Positions 1 through 13,244 of a stretch of 64,000 bases of DNA are shown here, piece by piece. A program made the position numbers and the translations under genes. Origin of the DNA: Osmia lignaria lignaria (taxonomy: Eukaryota; Arthropoda; Insecta; Hymenoptera; Megachilidae); NCBI RefSeq assembly GCF_051020975.1, contig NC_135033.1, positions 9,699,501 through 9,763,500 of the forward strand. Reading direction: 5' to 3'. Every line of letters begins with the position of its first letter. Position 1 is the first letter of the stretch. Under the pieces are notes generated by a model. The model did no database searches, was not told where the DNA came from, and saw only the letters and a program-made list of their open reading frames with translations.

Positions 1-3000
1 CATCTCACGGAGAGCAGGATGACTCTGGAGCCCGGAGGAGCGGAGAGGCTCAAGATTTATCGGCCTCTTACCGATACTGAGTCGTGCTCAAAATGCTGCA
101 AAACACCGTGCGACTGTGTGCGAGTGTATATATACGGCCCTGAGCCGGATAACGAGGCGCTACCGCCACGGTAAATAGCCCCCGGTCATTTATTAGCTGA
201 ATTTATCTTGCCACGCGTCGAACAAAGGGATACGGACTACGTTGGCCGCTTGTTGTCTTCTCTACCTATACGGATACCCCTATACTCTCTTTCTCTCTCT
301 CTTTTGTGCCGTTCCATCGGCCTCAACCCCTTTCGCGTGAATCGGCCCGCGAGGCACCTGCGTCGAAGGAGGTACACACAGCTTATCTTCGTGAGACTAT
401 CTCTAGTCGGAATTATCGGCGAGTCCGAAAAATGACGGTATTAAGATTGGCGCAAGAGTATACACGGTTTCGCGATTGTGTGCGTGGATGGTGCGAGCCA
501 CGTAAAAGGAAACGCGTGTTGTACGTGCACGGAAAACACCTGGGTCGGATTCTCGTTGATTTGCAATCGTACGTGCGAGGCCAGCAATCGAATTCGATGG
601 CTCGTGTACGCTCGGATTGCAACGTGGCCCTTTTCTTGGTTAACGGAAAACCTGGAGGCTCGAGTTTCCCAACAGTTTGCTTTCGACTTTGGCAAAATTC
701 TTGGAAAAGGTAAAAAGATCCTAAGAAGAAGCTGATCATCGCGATTCTATATTTCAGAGCAATTAAGAAAAATAGAAAAACTTTCAATGGCAGAGTAATT
801 TCTACGGAGGAATAATGAGCAGTTGTTTCATAGAGGGTCGAACAATGGTCGCTTGTATTCGTACGAGAGACAAATTTATCAATTATCTGGGAAATTATTA
901 AAATCATATAGTATCCTGTGTTGCTGGAAGAGATTAGAGAAGCCTATCGCTCGACATTTCCTAAGAACGAATGAAATTCGCGGCGATAGCCCCCAGGATG
1001 CGTTAAGCGATTCTCCGGTCGTTTCATCGACACGATATCTCGTCTCAGAATTTAAACAAGCAAATTGAATCGAATTAAAAATATGCACGCGTGCAAGTTC
1101 GCGGGCTGCATGGAAGTTACAAAACAATTACACGAACGAATCGGCTGGCATATCAAACACCTCAACCTCGCAATTTTTATTAACTTTGAAACGATGAAAA
1201 GTCTAACTATTCTAACCCACGGTTATGTCTTTTATCCTATATACACACAAATCATAGATAAGGGTGATACTTTGTCTTCGCGTTGCTATCGGTACCGTTT
1301 GTCTTCCCGATCTCTTTATCTGCGAACTTTACGGCAACAAAGAGCAAGAAAAACAGCCGTAACTCCAGAGATTAACTACAGCAACATTACGTTAAGATGT
1401 TGTCCCTTTCTTTCAAAGCTTCTCGCGAAACTCGATGAAGAAACGAGCCGTGACGAATCAGTGGGATCAAAGTACGACTAGGGGTATCTTTCATTAACTC
1501 GAGTGTAAAGCAAATTTGATTTTTCAAATAATTTATCATCTACCGAGAATCCTGTACGTCGGTGTAACCCGGAAATCAGGAAGGGTATCGATGCATTCGG
1601 TTAACCGGAGGACACGTTTCCGATGCGACGCTCTTCTGGTCGCATCATTAAAACGAGCCGCGGCGTGCAGCCGAGGAGGAGAGGAACAGAACCATCAAAA
1701 GGGACGGGTCAGAACGTGGCTTTGCCGCGATTTATCGCTTTATAGGTGGTTGCTCGATCGAAAGCGATGTACCTTTTGCCGGAGGGTCGTAGGTCGGGAT
1801 TATCGTGGGGAGCAAGCGGAAAGGAGACTAGCTGGTTCTTGCTCCTCTTCTATCGGTGTCGCGCTATGCGCCCCCGGGGTTAAGTGGCATTCTTCGAACT
1901 TTTATAATTATTTTCTACGGAGGCGAGATCGTTAATCAGTAATTGGACGAGCGGTCCTCGTCGTGGAAACGAGAGTGTCCGGCGAGCTAGCATCCGGCCA
2001 CCAGCCCCTCGGGCTGACTCGCGTTCGCGTTCGTCTTCGCTTATTACGTTGTCGCTAGCCGTCTACGAGGATAAGGACGTTTATGTTTTCTCCTGACGGT
2101 GTATTTATTAGCGAGACTCATCCCTTTCTTGTCTCTTCGTATTCGCTTCTCGCGCAACCGTGCCCGATCGATTGCCTCCACTATCTTAACGAGTCCTACT
2201 CTCGTCGACATTTACCACCTTCAAAAGGGGTTGTCGAATAGCAGTCGCTATTTAGGAGACAAGAATTACGAAGCAACTGGAATATCTTTAATTATTTATT
2301 GAATTTTAAGATTACTCGAATAATTTATCTCGTAGACGGTTTGATATTTTTTGCTCTTTAAATTATTCAAGCAATGAAACTACTTGGATTACTTGGAATT
2401 ACGAAAATAAACTATCCAAAGTTCTTTGAATTATTTAATTTATTTATCGCGTTTGATTCGTAAATAGATCAACGATAGATAAAAAATTTATTTAAAAAAG
2501 CAGGGAGTAATTTTTTTCTCTGAATTTCACACGAGCTTTATGACTTTGCAATGTTAGCCGAACGCTATGCCATGCTACACTGTATTCACGGCAATAAGGG
2601 GTTCGTGTTTCTAGATAATTCAAGAAAATGAGCCAAGCATCGGATACGTTTAGCTCGCGTTGCAGACTGAAGGCTTCTAAAGTAAAAGACACCTTTCTAG
2701 CCAACAAAGTCTGGATAAGTGATCCTATAATTACATATCAAATACAATGATGCATCACGTTTATGGTACAAGAATCGTGTTTCCAAAAATTCATCCCCCA
2801 AGTATCGGAGAAAGCGATCTATCAACTCCATTGGAAATAAGAAATATTCCACAAAAGTATGTAACTTTACGGTGAAACTAAACGCAAATAATCCGGTGAT
2901 AGGAAAAATGAGATAAGAGAAAGTAGCGAGAAAAAATGCAGATAAGTTACTCAGAAGAAACGGTGCATATCTGGTGGAAGGAAACCGCAAGCTCTTTGTC

Positions 3001-3065
3001 TCTATCTCGGTATCCGCAAACTGTCTATCTGTCAGCACGATTGTCTTGCCCAGGGCATTTCTAAA
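1..3065. other. No gene recognised
   Basis: Only short overlapping frames without domains. An A/T-rich island lies at about 2,270-2,510. Nothing else supported. Confidence 0.5.
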
Positions 3066-3309
3066 CTCACAAGTGAACTTCGAGACACGTATAACGCCCA
3101 CGCGCCGGTTCAAATAATCGATTGCTCATCCGTTGAAAATTGTCCTCCGTAGTTGATCTCGTTCGCAACGTTATCGATTCGTCGTCGGCCGGGTCCGGGT
3201 CCGGGTCCCTTCGCGTTTCGCGTCTACGATTCGTGGAGGAGGAGGAGGACGTGACGTTCAGCGTAACTGTTCCAATTTGGCGGGACAGTAAGGAAATTGG
3301 TTCGATCAT
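3066..3309 (-). CDS. 80-codon ATG frame running into a GTGAGT donor
   Basis: True ATG at 3,309 (MIEPISLLSRQIG), with an in-frame stop just upstream. It includes an SSSSS run and a DPDPDPADDE segment encoded by a GGGTCC triplication (about 3,191-3,208) and meets GTGAGT at 3,066 in phase 2. The opposite strand is also open here (3,140-3,859), so codon symmetry may explain both. No family recognised. Confidence 0.15.
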
Positions 3310-3435
3310 AGCAACTCACGTATTTACCCACTCGCTTGGATGTTTGATCGCGGATATATTGGCGAAGAGAAGAGAAGGCACGCACGGTGGTCTCGCGGTG
3401 TGGTCCTTGGGTCGAGAAGAGTCCGCTGATAGCAT

Positions 3436-3650
3436 TCTCACACACACACTTCCTATCTCCTTCCCGCTTTCGCCATATTCTCTTTCTTCCCATCTACTCT
3501 TTACCTTCTCTCCCTTCTTCCTCCTCCTGTGTCTTTGTGTTCTTCCCGCTTCCACTTATCTTCTCTTTCGTCCTTCCTTTACCCATCATTTTCTTCCTCC
3601 TCTTCTACTCCTTCCTCCAGTCTTTCTCAGCTTCTTCGTGTTCGTCGAGC
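3436..3650 (+). repeat. Pyrimidine-rich low-complexity tract
   Basis: Over 200 bases that are overwhelmingly C and T on the plus strand. It creates the hydrophobic Leu/Phe/Ser/Pro stretch of the long plus-strand frame 3,140-3,859, which I therefore do not call a gene. Confidence 0.7.
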
Positions 3651-3859
3651 AGCACGAGAAGAGAGGCTTGCACCCAGGTTTCCGAATGAGCCGTGATTTT
3701 TCGCAAGCTCTCTCGCTAGCCTCTCCGGACGGTATAACGTACAATTACCCCAAGACCAGATTACACGGGGCATGGGAGAGGCTCTCCACGCTCGTTATGC
3801 CATCACAAAGGCCCGTTCACATTGGCCCACTTGAGAATAGCCTGGAAGAGGGAAGATAG

Positions 3860-6800
3860 AGGGAGGAGGATGGAGGGAGCCTTATCGTTTCCTTGCGAGC
3901 AATCGGTGTACACCGTTGCCTCTTACCTGGCCACCAGAATTCAAGATGTTCCTGTCTAGATCGATATTTCAGGTACTCGCGGGCCATGGGAGTGGTTCGA
4001 CTGCCATTAAAACAGAGAACCCCACGGATGATGCTGGAAAACTGGTCGATCTTTTGTTTCCTTTTCATCCATCCACCCTCCTGAGCATTCTCTTCTTTGT
4101 TTTTTTTTTTTTTCTTTCTTCGCACCTCTCTCGATCCTCTATCCCGTCTAGCGTATAATTTGTTGTTGAAAACAAGCTTGTCGTTGCGTTTGATCTTTCC
4201 CTATCGATCGTACGAAATTGGGTATGGAAGCTTCGAGTGGAAAGTGAATTGAATCTCGATGATTTTAATGATCGACCGAGTAAGTTAAGAAACTTATGGA
4301 TGTAGGTTGATAAAACAATTTCCTCGGGAAATTCGAAACAAGTTCGATGGAAGAAAATCAATATTCCAAGAATCCACGTCTCGCGAGACTACTTAGACCG
4401 CCATTACAATCAATAAACACTGTTCGCGAGGAAAAAGTGTCCCTCTTCCGCTTCCTGTTCGTCGACGTTTGTTAGACAGCAACAGGATCGAGCTACACGT
4501 TGCCTTCCGGTATTCATATTTAACAAGATCAACCTTTCGTCGAACAGACTGAAAGTTTTCGAGTGGATCCGGGTTGTGTTTTAGCTGCTACCGAGATAAC
4601 GCGATGCTCCGGAAGGTCGGCGAAACTTCGAATTTTCGCCTCAAATATCATTAGATGAGAACTTTATTCTTCGCCTTCGGGGTCTTTCTCGACACCATGC
4701 TCCTTTGTAGATATAGCTCGTTGTTAACGCTTCCGTTCACGTTGGATCCAGAGAAGAGACAACAGCTGGCGGCGATCATCGTCTTTCGTGTATCCTTGCA
4801 CCTTGCTAGCTACTCTACTTCTCTCAGCCCCTTAAGTGGTCTCCACTCGAGCGAGGAGCAACTGTGCGACACACCATGGCTCGACTATTAATGGGAAGCC
4901 GATAAATACTTGGAATGTTGTGTGTTTCACGCGGCCGTTAACGAACCTCTCGAGCAAGAAGTCGCTGATAGAAGCTATCGCACCCCAACACTCCCTTCGC
5001 TTCCCTCGCTCTACATTTCTTCTCACCATTAACGTGTTCGCATCATCCTTTCTATGGGAAAGCGTTCGTTTTCATTTTTGCTTCAAAGTTGAAAATTTAA
5101 ATTGCTATTATTTATGGCTTTCGAAATGTTTACCACGCACGTGTCCGAAGTCACTTATTACAATTTTATTACGTTGCATCTGCCACGGACGGTCGTATTT
5201 CATTGTTAAATAGGACATTTTGACCGGACCTGGCAAGAAAATCGTTTTAACGTCCATCATTATGCCGTTTTATGGAGGTGAACGCTTTTCGTTAACGGTC
5301 CCGTTTACGCCTTGCACCGTCCAAACAAACGATTGGTCAGTAATTTCCGACGATTTTAAGGAAACGCCGCCACTAGACTTCCGTCCTAAACAAGCAACCA
5401 GAGCTCGTCCACCGTTATTCTAACCCTAACCTTACGGCTAAGTTGTAACTTTTATTGTTGCCTGTTACTTCCACCGATCTGACTTCGAACACTCGACAAG
5501 CTCGTCACGAAGAAAGTTTACGGGCCTCCTAATTTTTTCCTCGTGTATAAATACCTGTAACCTTCCCTACGAGTTGCCAGTTGTTTGGCGAAAGGATCTC
5601 AAATATTGTTTTCCCTCGAACCCCTTTTCTTCCTTTCATTTGTTCGCTCTGAACAGCTTTGAGGCTTGGGACGCTGTTAGAAATCGTAATCAGGCAATTA
5701 TCTCGCTGTAAAAGCTGTATGGGACCTTAGAAACGAGATATTCAAGGTTGAAAGGCAACGCAGAAACGTTATTACGAGTAGAAGGACACTTTTTCTAAAT
5801 TTTTTGTTCATAATTTTAGGGGTGTATCGAATGGTATATTGGATAGTTACGAAAAGGTTAATAAGAAATTGTCCAAATACCATGAAATATCACGAAATAT
5901 CAATTACCCCGATGAATATTTAATTATTCTTCGATTCGAGGGGCCAGCGATTCGATGTAGAAACGCAGCAAGTTGAAACGAATTGGACACCGGGTTGACG
6001 GGTTAATCTGTCGACTTTACAGCTCTGTTCGGCCCTGAAACGCATCCCCACGAGATACTTTTCTCCTACGATGATTATTATAATCGGCTGTCAGTGGCTC
6101 GTTATCGTGACGGTACGTGAAAGCGTTGAATTAAATTTAAATCCAGGCTCGTTTCGAGCCCCTCTCATAGGACTCGTGGAACGAAGATAGAAGATAGCAG
6201 AACGAAGGAAAGGAAGAAGAAAAATAAAGAAGATGGTACAAAAAGGGATTCGTCGAAAAACGAACACGCACGGCTTCAAGTAGCAAACTGGCAAGAGTTA
6301 TATCGTAGAGACCCGGTGGTCCTTCCAAGATTGGACGGTAATTACCACGTATAGTGTACGCTGTACGGAAGATAAGTACTATTAATGTTGCCCAGGGAAA
6401 CGATCACGACCTGTATTATTATATACGAGCCTCTATCTTTCTCTTTCTCTTTTCCTCCTATCCAGTTCACTTTCATTTTTGTCGCGCGTGTCTCTGAAAA
6501 TTCCAGCCAAAACGAACGCATCGAATTTCGAAAAGATGAATTAATTTTCTTAAGCCCTGTTTGGTTTAAAAATACTTTTCCTTTCTATTCCTCGGAATTC
6601 CGACCCAGTACGCGGCGTTATCGGAATCATAAAGCCGTGTACTTCGACAGGAAACAACGAGAGGATCCTTTTTTGGGATGGTAAAGGTGAGCAAAGGGGG
6701 GCAAGAGAAACACAAGGAACATGCATCGATCTCTCTGTCGGATAATTGCGGGCTTCTTCGACGCGAGCTTTCGGAGTGCAACGGAACGCGATTCGCCGCA

Positions 6801-9800
6801 GGAGATTCTTATCTCAAAGGATGGCAAAGTAAAGTAAAGGGCCATTACCTGTTCGCAAACTTATTTTACATTATTCCCGGACCGATGTATCGCTGCCCCG
6901 GCTGCTTCGGTGCCCCTATAATTCGCATTATTCCGCGGAAAGGTATCGCGAGCTCTGATGCACTTTCCAGAGAGGAGAACCCGTGCCGGGCTTTGGCCTC
7001 GGTTCCTGCATTTCTTTCAGCGACCCTTTCGGCCGATCGTTAACGATTATCGATCAGATAGAGCTACACGAGAGGTAATTACACTCGCTATGAAATTTAT
7101 TAGGATAGCCAATCAGCCGGAACTTATATTCGTTCCCTTACAATTCGTCGAAATACGAGTAACCGGTATCGAGGTCATACCGAGTCTTCAGGATGTGTTT
7201 ATTTAAACAAAGAACGATAAGACGCGCAAATAAGTTACGCAGTTTGATTAGGAATAGTTTAAATATAACTTTGATACGAACAGGATTCCTGGAATATGAT
7301 TCGGTAGAACTTTAGAAGTATAAATATCAATAAAGTTAATGGTACTCGACGAAGGCTGGCAAATCAACTCGATTGCCGAGAGTAAAATTTTCTACCTCTT
7401 TTCCCGTTGCCAACGAAACGACGCGTCCAAAGGTATCCAAGAGGATTATCTTCTCTCTTTCGGCTTTTATACGCGTGAACGACCGATTCCTGACGCGGAG
7501 AACGGACCCACGTCTCTTCAGTCTCTTCAGTCTCAGTCGGATCAAAGCGAACGATCCTGCTGATTAAGATGGAATTAGGAAGAGAGGAACGTGGCTGGAG
7601 AGCGTTATTTTGTTCGATTTCTTTGACGAGAGCACCTGCTGTTTCACGGACAGCCCGGCGATCGTTTGTAAATCCCAGCTTCACGCTTATGCCCCTTTTA
7701 ACTTCATTCTTACTGTCTATAGCAAACAATTGTTGCCACTCAAGGTTACTTTTCCATACTGTCATCCTAATAAAGTTTCCAATTTTTTATTATCCCTAAT
7801 CTAACGTTAAATTTCTTTCGCGTTAACGGTACCAATTAGATCATAAAAGTAGATAAACGACGTTAAGTATCTAAGAATGTTCGAGAGCAGGATATTATAG
7901 CGTGGCAAAGGAAGAACGGAAGAACGTTAGAGAAAAAGAAGAATAGGTGGAGGAGACGGGTTATTACCGGCTTGTTAGGTGAAGAGAAAGCAGCTGCTAT
8001 CCACTCAGAGTTCGAACAATTAAATTGTCCGTAGCCGATGATCCGGCCAGCAAAGTCATACCTACTCATCGTTCGATGAGTCCCCATAATAAGATGACCG
8101 ATTGACTGGCTCACGAAATGCATTATTTCCTGCATTTAGAGCCCAGTCGAGCAGCGTGCGCCGCTTGTTCGCTACAATTAGCTGCTCGTTCCCAATACGA
8201 TCGGTATCGCCTTCGGGGCTAGACGTCGATTATTTCTGGTGACGTTTTCAACCAGGCACATCCTCTTCTACCTCGATCAACACTGTGTCGAAACGTTTCT
8301 AAACATTGCCCCGAGACTCGTTAACGAGCCTCTTAATCAATTTCGATACGTCGATCCCGAAAATTGACAGATTTTCCTCCTCTAACAGCCACGTGTCGTT
8401 GTTAATGTCAAACGGATGAAGGATATCGTGTTGGCTTGAACCTTTATTTTCTTTTTCCTCTTTTTTTTTTTCATAGAATTATTTATCAGAATTTAACGAA
8501 CGACAATTTTCAGTCAAAGCAAACACTATTAGTCATCGAATCGTGTTGGACCTTTTACGGAATTTGATATACGGCAAGCTGAATAAGTTGTTTGGTATCG
8601 TGAGAAACAATGGTAGGTAAAACGGGAGGATTAAATAACAGCGATAAATCTAGCAAGAAAATGTGCTCCTTCTAAGCACTCACGTTAATGCTCTTTCGAA
8701 AGTCTCTGGCTGCCCTGCAACGGCTTCGCCCTAAATCTCTCACTTACCACGCATCGTTAGCCCTTAAGAAGACTCACCCTCGTGTACACGTAAACACACT
8801 TACAAACAGCCACTAAGCCATTCCGACACGTGTATACACATCCACGCCGACTTTTTACTTTCTAAACATTCTAACTCCCGACGGGCACTTAAAGAATTTT
8901 CTCGCCTCCGCGACACGTGGAAATGAGATAGCCTAGTTTCAACCAATTTACCTAACAGATATCCCATATCGAGACACCGTATCGTTGAAAACTTTGTCAC
9001 CGCGGCAGAAACGGAGAAAAATCCTAGTTCCAGAATATCGAAACGGATGGTAAACGAAAACGACTCAATCGCGTTCCATCGAAATTCAGCTAATAGCCGG
9101 GTGTAAGATTATCGGGAAGACTTGGTCTTTCTAAGCAGAGTGGTCGATTCGAATACACGAGTTCGCGTGTTGAACGTAGCGATTGAATAACACGAAGAGG
9201 CTCGGCTATACTGGACGGATAGTCGATTATTATCACGGTATAGCAACCGAGCAAGAGTCTGGTAATTGGCAGGAGGAGGCGTAATCACCGCGTTAACACT
9301 GCTTTCGACAAATACCAGCGTTCCGGCCGCAGCGTTCAGCCTTTCCATCCTGATGTTTAAGATCCACCGGAAATTTCCCTTTTACATGCATAGTATTTGA
9401 TTTTAAAAAGTCGATTGTTTGAAAATATACGGTGTAAAAGAAAGATTCGTCGCGCACTCGGTGCGTATCAAGCGACGAGAAAGGGGACAATTTTTTGTAA
9501 CGGGGTCTATTTTTGTAAGCAACTAATCGGGAATTATGCGGGGCACGGGAGAAACAGCGAGGATCGAGTAGAAAGAGATGCGTTTCGAGTGAAAAGAAAG
9601 GAGAGAAAAATGTAGAAGAGAGAACGGCATGCAACCACGGATCCTTCTACACGAGTATCCGTAATGACAGATTACCGCGGCATTAATTCCTTGTTTAACC
9701 AACAAACAACCTACCCGGCATGCCGTTTAAGTAATAAAATATGGCGGCCATGGCCCGGGGCAGCTAACGACTCTCTGCCCTCCTCTTCGTGCGTTCGCCG

Positions 9801-12037
9801 TTTTACCAAGGCCCCTCTTTCGTATTTCCGATCCTCCACCCGGTTACCATTGCACGCTCCGTGCACTTTACGCCGGCCATTTTTAACAGGCGTCCGTGGT
9901 CCGTGCCCACTGATCCTTCTCTCTTCGAACCTTTCGTTGCTCCGCTTTTCTTTATCCTTTTTGTTTACCCTCGATTTAGCTCGTTCGATGATCGTACGTC
10001 GATTTTGATCGCTTATCGCGTAATAATGATGCCAAACTTTGTACCGTTAGCAAACTTATCGAGAAAGTTGTAACGTAAGTTTCCCAATAATATAAATTTT
10101 CCCTCATTATCGCGCCGTTCGAGCGAGTCAAACTTTTGTATTTAAGATTTGCAAAGCTTATAACTCGTGGTGTGTAAAAATGAAAAACAGAAAAAAAAAG
10201 AAGATCGCGATAATCTTGAATTTTTCAGTGTCGAAAAGTTGATTTATCATTTATCTTGATTTTACGTAGGAAGATTCGTACGCGAGGGTACGCTTGTCGC
10301 CAAGTACGTATCGTATCTCGAAATAATTATATACAACGTTGGCCATTTTTGGAAATCAGCTGGTTCAGTGATTCATCGGTGCTGGACGACGATGGGCAAC
10401 GCTTTTAAAGGAACGTCGAATTGACAGGTGTCTGTTACTCGTAATCATCTGCCTCGTGAATCTCTATCAATAACGTTTATTACATCCGAAACTCGTATCG
10501 CGGAGCTAACGAACGGACCGTACGATGTCCGTGAAGATTAAAAGGTCAACCCAGGTACCATTTTTCTTGGCAATTTTTGCCAAAGTACCTTCGTTCCCTC
10601 GTCACGACCTGCCTGTTCTTCGATCTTCCTGAACGGTACTCTCGTCAGATCCGTAAGCCGTGTCGAAACAAACGCTACTTAACGAGATTAGGGTCCATTG
10701 TCGCCGCGGGTATCAATTTTCAATAACTCCTCTGCTCAATTGCAAAGCTTTCAAACAGAATTTCATGCACAATCGTACGAAGCGACAAGATTGTCTGCCG
10801 TTTCTTTCCACGGATTTCATTCGATTCCGCGAAACATGGGACTTTCATTTTCGAATTCTTCGGCTGACAACGTCACTCGAGTAGCATGCTAGATCCATGG
10901 GCCGGGATAATGGTCAGGGGTACGAGTAGTACGCTGCGAGGGAAGATGCTGATCGCTCTTCTCTCTTTCTGCCGTTCGCAGAAGAAGCGTGCACCGGCTT
11001 TCAGTCGAGCAGCCGTAACAGCAATTTCCACTATGGGTTCTTTTCCCTTTTTTTCTCTTCTTCTTCTTCTTCTTCTCTCGCAAAGACCAACCACGGCGAT
11101 CCCTCTGGCCGTGGTACGAGCCGTAGGAGAGGATGGTTGTATGAAAACGCGGCCGTGAATAAGGTAAAGAGTCGCGGAAGCGGCCGACTCATCGACGCGT
11201 ATCGACGAGTCGGAAAAACCGCGGCAATCTCGCGATTGCTCGATCCGAGCGTCCTGCAATCGCTTCGAGAAGCAATATCTCGACGACAAAGAGAATTGCG
11301 TCCTGTTCGATCGTATCGATGCGCGACGAGAATCGAGTGTGACCAACTTTGCCAACCAATCCGTGTTCCACCCGTTTCGAGATGGCTCGAATAACATACT
11401 CGGGCAAAAAATAATTCTACTCGAGAACGCAAAAGAGATTGTTTAAATTTTCATTTTGCACTTCCTTCGGTGAGTTTGATATTCAAGCTAACTGAAAGAA
11501 AAGGGTGTTTCTCCCCCGGATCCTCGTGGCAATGTAACGCGGTTCTCCAGTCGACATTTAGAAGTCTTAACGCGACGCATCTCGTACGTAAACGGCAGGA
11601 AAACTCGTTATACTAATCCGGCTTCCTAATTGTCAGCGGAAGAACGGTACTGCCCCTTTTTGAGGGGCCGTTTCCGCGGCCTTTTGTGGTAATGTCTTTT
11701 GACTCTTACCGCACGCTTGGACCACCCCGCTGTGAATACATTTGTGCCAGGGTTGGCTCCTTTGGAAACCCTCTCGGCTTACGTGACACGCTTAGATATT
11801 CTCTTTTCCGTTGATCCTAATTATTCCGGTCACCGACCACCTCCTATGCCGAGACGCAACCCTTTTCCTTCCAAGGCTTGCCGCGACCACGTAATCGAAA
11901 TTTATCACGCGGACGATCCCCGAGTTAATCTTAACAAAGGAGGAACTTTCGTTCTCGTTTCAAGAATATCGGCGAAGCTAGTGGAATGAAAATGTTGAGG
12001 ATACGTCGACGAAAGGACGCGAAATTCTTTCGTTTGA

Positions 12038-12042
<5 letters not shown>
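3860..12042. other. No gene recognised
   Basis: Scattered frames, none with domain features. A GAA/TTC low-complexity tract (11,051-11,078) underlies the long minus-strand frame at 10,873-11,397. CTAACCCTAACC at about 5,420 is too short to be a telomeric array. Confidence 0.5.

Positions 12043-12070
<28 letters not shown>
12043..12070 (+). repeat. A28 homopolymer
   Basis: Uninterrupted run of 28 A. No retrotransposon body or target-site duplication recognised next to it, so it is not called an element tail. Confidence 0.9.
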
Positions 12071-12072
<2 letters not shown>

Positions 12073-13213
12073 AACTTTCGGTGCGAAGCGTTTTCTCTCG
12101 TCGATTTTATTTCGTTTTCTCTTCGGCGAGGATGAAAATCGCGCAAACTTGCCCGTGCGATAACGCGTGGTCGATTGTTGAAAATCGTTGAATACGGCCA
12201 GTCGATGCTAGCCGGTGAACTTTCGCCGGCGGGGAATGAAATATGATTACTGGATTTGTCAAAAACAGCTGTGCCACGGGACATTTGTTGGCCGGGCGTG
12301 AAATGAAAGTCCACGGAATTATAACCCGGCCGCCGGCGAATGATCGAAATTGCCATCGAAAATATTTTCTACTATTCTCTTTTACCCTGAGTTATCTTGT
12401 TTTCCAGTTTCTCGCTGAAAAATACGATGAAAAACAACACGAGTTTCCTTCTATTTCTGCGTAAATTAAAAAGAAACATAACAACAGTCTTATCGTTGAA
12501 ACAATAATTATCCCCATAAATCCTTTCGAACCTAACCAATCAGCGCGTGTCTGAAATCCGAATATAATTTATACCCGGGTTAAAAATCATTTCGAAGCAG
12601 CCGGTAAAGTGAAGCACAGAAAAGTCAAAACTGTTTCCATCGAACGGCCGGATTACAGGGCGGAATATACGAGGCACCCCGAGCTCGCGAACCGTCTACC
12701 GTCTCCCATGTATCGAGCGGACATCCGAAAAAGAAGAAGAGGAGAAAAAGAAAGACACAGGGCCCGTTATATTTCATCCTGCTTTACGATGCAATATATT
12801 ATTACCATTTTCTATTATCTCGTCGGACGTTGCGTCGGCGCGGGTGGCGTCGAACACGGTCAGCATCGAAAGACGACTCCGACACAGGAACCACGTGCGA
12901 CACGTTGCCCCAGAAAAGGAGCCGGCTGTCCATTTCTACTTTCTACCCGACTCGTAAATCGGCAAAGGGGACGAAACCGAAGGGGACGAGTCAAGAAGAA
13001 GGGCGGAGGAGATGAAGATTTGTAGAAAATCCGAGTCAATTTCAAAACAAATGCGTTCAGTTCGTGGAATTCGAATGCTAGGTATTTTTAAATCGGATAA
13101 TTTCGAATTTTAGCGCGTCTCTTTAGGGTGCTAAAATTCTTCAAGATCTCCCTAGGTTCTTCAAATATCGAGGTGAAGAGAAATCGTCGAACGGGCGGAG
13201 AACGATCGACGAA

Positions 13214-13244
<31 letters not shown>

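Noticed and set aside
3140..3859. 239-codon plus-strand ORF
   Set aside because: Its central part is a translated C/T-rich low-complexity tract and there is no recognised domain.
5418..5435. Telomere-like CTAACCCTAACC
   Set aside because: Only two units; too short for an array, and the usual insect telomere unit is TTAGG.
10873..11397. 174-codon minus-strand ORF
   Set aside because: Driven by a GAA/TTC low-complexity tract; composition is not protein-like and no splice or promoter context is seen.
12043..12070. Retrotransposon poly(A) tail
   Set aside because: No element body or target-site duplication recognised next to the A28 run.
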